Assembly: GCF_014534655.1 (NCBI RefSeq)
Contig: NZ_JACVVD010000012.1
Location: 1-64,000 of the forward strand
Length of the DNA: 64,000 nt
DNA from: Paenibacillus sedimenti
GTDB taxonomy: Bacteria > Bacillota > Bacilli > Paenibacillales > NBRC-103111
Direction of reading: 5' to 3'
The translations under genes were made by a program, and so were the position numbers. Of this stretch, positions 60,335 through 64,000 are shown one piece after another (the first letter of the stretch is position 1; each line of letters opens with the position of its first letter). Under the pieces are notes generated by a model. The model had not been told where the DNA came from, did not search any database, and saw only the letters and a program-made list of their open reading frames with translations.

Positions 60335-62479
60335 TTAGTCTTTCTTCTCTTGCAGCGCAGCTTTGAGCTTATCAGCAAGACTGTTGCCCAGCGGCGCATT
60401 GTCTGAGAATTTCTCGATCAGCTGCCGGTTGGCCTTGGCCGAAGCGCGGCGACCGCTGGGAGCCTCTTGATCAAGCTTTTCGACCATGTTGCAAGGGCGG
60501 CATTGAAAATATTTGCCCGCTTTCCCTGTATGAATCTCCATTTTTTTGTGACATTGCGGGCATCGCCGGTTCGTCAGCTGTCCGTCCGCTTCACGTTTAT
60601 ACGAGCACTCTCTGCTGGAGCACACCAGGTAGCGGCCTCGCTTGCCCTTCACGTCCTGCAGGAACTCACCGCAGTCGGGGCATTTGCTCCCCGTCAGATT
60701 ATGCGGTTTATACGCCGCCGAACTCGTTTTAATTTCTCTCACCAGCTCATCAGCTTTGGTGCGAATGCCGCTCAGGAATTGTTCCATGCTTCCCTTGCCT
60801 TTGGCAATCCGTTCCAGCTCAAGCTCCCAGCGGGCCGTAAGCTCCGGCGAACGCAGCTCTTCCGATGCCAGCTCAATAAGCTGGGCGCCTTTGCCTGTCG
60901 GTATCAAAAGGGAACCCTGACGCTCAATTGTGTCGGAAGATACCAGCTTTTCAATAATATCAGCACGCGTTGCGGGAGTTCCGAGATTATGCTTCTCCAT
61001 CTGCGATAGCAGAGAAGCCTCTGTGTAACGGGCCGGCGGCTTCGTTTGGCGGCTCAATTGCCGGCCGTTCTTGACGGTTACGGCGTCCATCGCCTTGGCC
61101 GGCGGCAGCAATTGGGACGCTTCTTCATCGGAAGCATCCGTTTCGTCACGGTCCGGATCCGAGAAGTCGGCTGTTCCATAGACTTCCTTCCACCCGGCCT
61201 GCTTAATGACTTTGCCTGAAGCGTAAAGCTTCTCACCTGCTATTTCCACTGTTAGCTTGGTCTCATCATAACGGCACGGTCCATAAAAGAGAGCAAGGAA
61301 CCTCTTCACGATAAGGTCGTACAAGCGGCGTTCGTCTGCACTCAAAGTAGCCAGCGAAATGGCTTCGCCCGTCGGGATAATCGCGTGGTGGTCGCTCACT
61401 TTGCTATCGTCGACAATGCGTTTCGTAATCGTGAGCGGCTTCCGCATAAAAGGTGCGGCAAGCGCCGCATACGGACCAATTGCTGCGCCCTTAAGCCTGC
61501 CCGGCAAAGTGGCGACCATATCGGAGGTCAAATACCGCGAATCGGTTCGCGGGTAGGTGACCAGTTTATACTGCTCATACAACCGCTGGAGCACATTGGA
61601 CGTCTGTTTGGCCGAGAAGCCGAATTTGCGGTTCGCGTCCCGCTGCAGCTCGGTCAGATCGTAGGCTAGCGGGTGCGGGATTTGCTTCTCGGTTTGTTGA
61701 ACCTGAGTAATCTTGCCGCTTTGGCCTTGCAGCTTTGCTTTCAGCGCATCCGCGCGCGCACGGTCGAAAATGCGGGTATCTCCCGTCTTCGGGTCCCGCC
61801 AGGTCGCGCGGAAAGATCCAAGATCAGCCTCGATGATCCAGTAATCGACGGAGCGGAAATCGCGAATCTCCTTTTCGCGATTCATCATCATCGCCAGCGT
61901 GGGCGTCTGCACGCGCCCTGCGGACAAAGACGCGCCGAACTTGCTCGTCAGCGCGCGCGTTACATTGAGGCCGATCAGCCAATCGGCCTCGGAACGGCAA
62001 ACGGCTGCCTGATACAGCCGGTTATAATCCGTGCCCGGCTTCAGCTGCGCGAAGCCGTCGCGAATCGCCTGATCCGTCTGCGACGAGATCCAAAGCCGCT
62101 TAAACGGCTTTTCCCAACGGATCAGCTCCATGATCCAGCGCGCGACGAGCTCGCCTTCGCGCCCGGCGTCGGTCGCAATGACCAGCTCCGCGAGGTCATT
62201 ACGACGGCTGAGCTGCTCAATCGCACGGTACTGATGCGACGTCTCTTTAATGACCTTGAGCTTCATGCGCTCAGGAATGATCGGCAAATCTTCAAGACTC
62301 CATGTTTTGTATTTGGCATCGTAATCATCGGGCTCGGCAAGGGTAACGAGATGGCCAAGCGCCCAAGTGACGACATATTTGGGACCTTCATAATGATGTT
62401 TTTGTTTTTGCGTGCAGCCAAGGACGCGGGCAATTTCTTTGGCGACGCTTGGTTTTTCGGTGAGTACTAATATTTTCAT
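60335..62479 (-). CDS. topB: DNA topoisomerase III
   Basis: A 714-residue type IA topoisomerase. The TOPRIM domain (MKILVLTEKPSVAKEIARVL, ATDAGREGELVARW) is followed by the catalytic core with Tyr309 in KLVTYPRTDSRYL, and SAGRVQTPTLAM. A C-terminal zinc-ribbon region (CPDCGEFLQDVKGKRG, CPQCHKKMEIHTG) follows. It decatenates and relaxes negatively supercoiled DNA through single-strand passage. GAGGTAG precedes the ATG. The 5' half of the gene is richer in G and C than its surroundings. Length is typical for Firmicute TopB. Confidence 0.96.
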   Translation of the reverse strand: MKILVLTEKPSVAKEIARVLGCTQKQKHHYEGPKYVVTWALGHLVTLAEPDDYDAKYKTWSLEDLPIIPERMKLKVIKETSHQYRAIEQLSRRNDLAELVIATDAGREGELVARWIMELIRWEKPFKRLWISSQTDQAIRDGFAQLKPGTDYNRLYQAAVCRSEADWLIGLNVTRALTSKFGASLSAGRVQTPTLAMMMNREKEIRDFRSVDYWIIEADLGSFRATWRDPKTGDTRIFDRARADALKAKLQGQSGKITQVQQTEKQIPHPLAYDLTELQRDANRKFGFSAKQTSNVLQRLYEQYKLVTYPRTDSRYLTSDMVATLPGRLKGAAIGPYAALAAPFMRKPLTITKRIVDDSKVSDHHAIIPTGEAISLATLSADERRLYDLIVKRFLALFYGPCRYDETKLTVEIAGEKLYASGKVIKQAGWKEVYGTADFSDPDRDETDASDEEASQLLPPAKAMDAVTVKNGRQLSRQTKPPARYTEASLLSQMEKHNLGTPATRADIIEKLVSSDTIERQGSLLIPTGKGAQLIELASEELRSPELTARWELELERIAKGKGSMEQFLSGIRTKADELVREIKTSSAAYKPHNLTGSKCPDCGEFLQDVKGKRGRYLVCSSRECSYKREADGQLTNRRCPQCHKKMEIHTGKAGKYFQCRPCNMVEKLDQEAPSGRRASAKANRQLIEKFSDNAPLGNSLADKLKAALQEKKD

Positions 62480-62547
62480 ACTGCCAGCTACCTCATTTCA
62501 GAGTTCTTTTCCATAAAAATCATAAGTTAAGTTTAACACAGCGATAA

Positions 62548-62593
62548 GCGTCAAAAAAACGGCCCGTCTGCAACCAGGCAAACAGAGCCGTAA
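62548..62593 (-). terminator. terminator of the TauE/SafE gene
   Basis: On the minus strand ACGGCTCTGTTTGC and GCAGACGGGCCGT pair around CTGGTT and are followed by TTTTTTTG, 13 bases beyond the stop. Confidence 0.88.
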
Positions 62594-62605
62594 ATCGGTA
62601 AGCAT

Positions 62606-63376
62606 TCATACATGAAAAAGCAACGTCCATACTTGCTTGCCGATCAGCAGGACCGTGACAAGAATGAAGAGTGGCTTCACGAAGGTGCTGCCTTTGCGGA
62701 TAGCCACTTGCGAGCCGATGAGTGCGCCAAAGACCATAGCGATTCCCATAGGCAGGCCATAATACCAATTGACGGATTTCATTAGGAAAAAGGTGCCGAG
62801 ACTCGCCACATTACTTGCCAGGTTCAAGACTTTGGCATTAGCGGAGGCTCCGACAAAATCAAAGCCGACCATTAAGAATAGGAAGATGAGAAAGGATCCT
62901 GCGCCAGGGCCAAAAAATCCATCATAAAAGCCGATAGCCAACGCGCCAATGATTAACAGCGGGACCGTTTTCTTTGTCATCCCTCCGTATGTGGAGGTGG
63001 CTCCCCAGTTTTTCTTGGTGAGTGTATAAATGGTCACGGCGACCAGCATGCAGACAACGAGCGGTTTGAGAAAATCGGAAGGAATCTGCTTCACGGTATA
63101 TGTACCTAAGATCGCACCTATAAAGGAAAGCGGGAAAAGCCAGGCAGCGAGCCGCATGTTCACTTTTTTGGACAGCAAAAAAGAACTGGTGCTGGTCAGC
63201 GATGACATCGTACCGCCAAGCTTGTTTGTTCCCAGACCGTACACAGGAGGAAGTCCGGCAAAGAGCAGAGCAGGCAGGGAAATCAGCCCGCCTCCCCCGA
63301 CGACAGAATCGATGAAGGCCGCTAGGAATCCGGCCCCGATCAAAAATAGAAGCATTTCTAGACTTGGATATTCCAT
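62606..63376 (-). CDS. TauE/SafE-family membrane permease
   Basis: 256 residues with seven to eight TM segments and the two family repeats: FLAAFIDSVVGGGGLISLPA near the N-terminus and IGFYDGFFGPGAGSFLIFLF in the second half. Members export sulfite or sulfoacetate or move other sulfur or C1 compounds; the substrate here is unknown. AAGGAG lies 7 bases before the ATG. Monocistronic with its own terminator. Confidence 0.9.
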   Translation of the reverse strand: MEYPSLEMLLFLIGAGFLAAFIDSVVGGGGLISLPALLFAGLPPVYGLGTNKLGGTMSSLTSTSSFLLSKKVNMRLAAWLFPLSFIGAILGTYTVKQIPSDFLKPLVVCMLVAVTIYTLTKKNWGATSTYGGMTKKTVPLLIIGALAIGFYDGFFGPGAGSFLIFLFLMVGFDFVGASANAKVLNLASNVASLGTFFLMKSVNWYYGLPMGIAMVFGALIGSQVAIRKGSTFVKPLFILVTVLLIGKQVWTLLFHV

Positions 63377-63492
63377 GGTGTTGGCTCCTTACCAGCGACA
63401 TATGCATAATACAAGTTAGCATAAGCGATATAAGCCTGCTTTTCAACGACAAATGTTGACATGAAAGATTCTATATGCGTTGGGAAACAGCG

Positions 63493-63521
63493 TTGACTGC
63501 AATTTTTTCCAGAAGTATAAT
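63493..63521 (+). promoter_or_regulatory. promoter of the VOC gene
   Basis: TTGACT (63493-63498), 17 bases, TATAAT (63516-63521), about 120 bases before the ATG at 63643. The leader in between contains no convincing ORF. Confidence 0.65.
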
Positions 63522-63642
63522 AATGCTATGAACGCGCGTTCACTAAATTATTGGATGCGCTTTCTTCCTGGCATAACGCAACGTAGTTTACAGCGCGATG
63601 ATTCGATGTTTGTCAGAGAATCTTGCAAAGGAAGATGGAGCA

Positions 63643-64000
63643 ATGGACAAAAACGTACTAGGAACGAATATTATCGCCCAAATCGGACTGCTGGTACATG
63701 ATATTGAGGCGACAAGCAGGGCTTACGCCGACTTTTTCGGTATGGAGAAGCCCCAATGGTTCTGGACGGATGCGGTTGATAAAGCGCAGACGCAGTATAA
63801 GGGAGAAATAACGGAAGGCAGATGCAAACTGGCTTTTTTCAATATGGGATCTTTGCAGCTGGAATTGATTGAGCCTGACGATAAGCCGAGCGTGTGGCGC
63901 GAATGTCTGGATAGAGACGGCGAAGGCTTTCACCATATTGCGTTCATAATTGAAGGCATGCAGGAGAAAATCAGCATGATGGAACGCGGAGGTATGCCGC
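63643..64000 (+). CDS. VOC (glyoxalase/bleomycin-resistance) family protein, 3' end outside window
   Basis: The first 119 residues of a VOC-fold protein: IIAQIGLLVHDIEATSRAYA (first beta-alpha unit), metal-ligand Glu in LQLELIEP, and DGEGFHHIAFIIEGM with the second-unit His. The pattern resembles methylmalonyl-CoA epimerase-like members, except that the usual first His is Gln (AQIGLLV). ATG 63643 follows AAAGGAAG at 8 bases. The reading frame is open to the window end. Confidence 0.8.
   Translation, partial: MDKNVLGTNIIAQIGLLVHDIEATSRAYADFFGMEKPQWFWTDAVDKAQTQYKGEITEGRCKLAFFNMGSLQLELIEPDDKPSVWRECLDRDGEGFHHIAFIIEGMQEKISMMERGGMP

Noticed and set aside
61673-62470. 265-codon plus-strand frame inside topB
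   Set aside because: It is antisense to the TOPRIM and core domains in a GC-rich part; no motifs.
63480-63701. 73-codon plus-strand frame before the VOC gene
   Set aside because: It spans the promoter and the ribosome site of the VOC gene in another frame; composition is not protein-like and no start site is present.

Overview
The window looks like a chromosome segment of a spore-forming, low-to-mid GC Gram-positive of the Paenibacillus type. The evidence is AAGGAGG-type ribosome binding sites with frequent GTG/TTG starts, a YyaC-like sporulation gene, SLH-domain remnants, a c-di-AMP (ydaO) riboswitch, YesM/YesN-style two-component systems next to CUT1 sugar ABC transporters, and many plant-cell-wall genes. 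The genus is an inference from gene content; no alignment was run.

Layout. 1-840: tail of an rRNA operon (5S) and seven tRNAs. 0.95-10.7 kb: LacI regulator, two permeases and a lipoprotein binding protein of a sugar ABC importer, a uxuA remnant, an enolase-superfamily dehydratase, an RraA-fold protein and a GH2 beta-mannosidase. 10.7-11.8 kb: an iron operon (Fur box inside the promoter, a DUF1450-like protein, a 30-residue membrane peptide, ferritin). 11.9-13.1 kb: decayed SLH-protein and histidine-kinase fragments. 13.2-17.6 kb (minus): a REC-BTAD (SARP-like) regulator and a large hybrid kinase with two kinase cores. 17.6-23.0 kb: an EAL remnant, then a tight run of REC-HD-GYP, H-NOX, hybrid kinase with two receivers, single receiver and membrane diguanylate cyclase. 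This reads as a nitric-oxide/c-di-GMP module. 24.5-24.85 kb: four tRNAs.

25.4-39.1 kb is a glucuronate/glucuronoxylan locus. It has a second CUT1 binding protein and permease pair, a NIF3-like protein, a GntR-uxuA-uxuB operon divergent from a GH67 alpha-glucuronidase, a YesM-type kinase, a YesN-type AraC regulator and a 5'-truncated Gfo/Idh/MocA gene. Two promoters here carry a nearly identical 30-bp element at the same distance from the -10 box. 39-48 kb is an envelope/secretion block: a propeller/stalk/MORN secreted protein behind a c-di-GMP riboswitch, a 32-residue peptide with a YbcI-like membrane protein behind a palindromic operator, a stalk-NlpC/P60 hydrolase behind a c-di-AMP riboswitch, a phosphodiester-glycosidase/stalk protein and a GT2 glycosyltransferase.

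48-64 kb holds yyaC, an ABC exporter whose ATPase half is strikingly GC-rich, small unknown genes, a HAD phosphatase, a methyltransferase, a 2070-residue secreted protein combining a rhamnogalacturonan acetylesterase-type domain with a PL11 rhamnogalacturonan lyase-type domain, lspA, a LexA-box palindrome, topB, a TauE/SafE permease and the start of a VOC protein. The strongest leads are the NO/c-di-GMP module with its cognate riboswitch target, the pectin double enzyme, the duplicated promoter element of the xylan locus, and several micro-ORFs translationally coupled to their neighbours.
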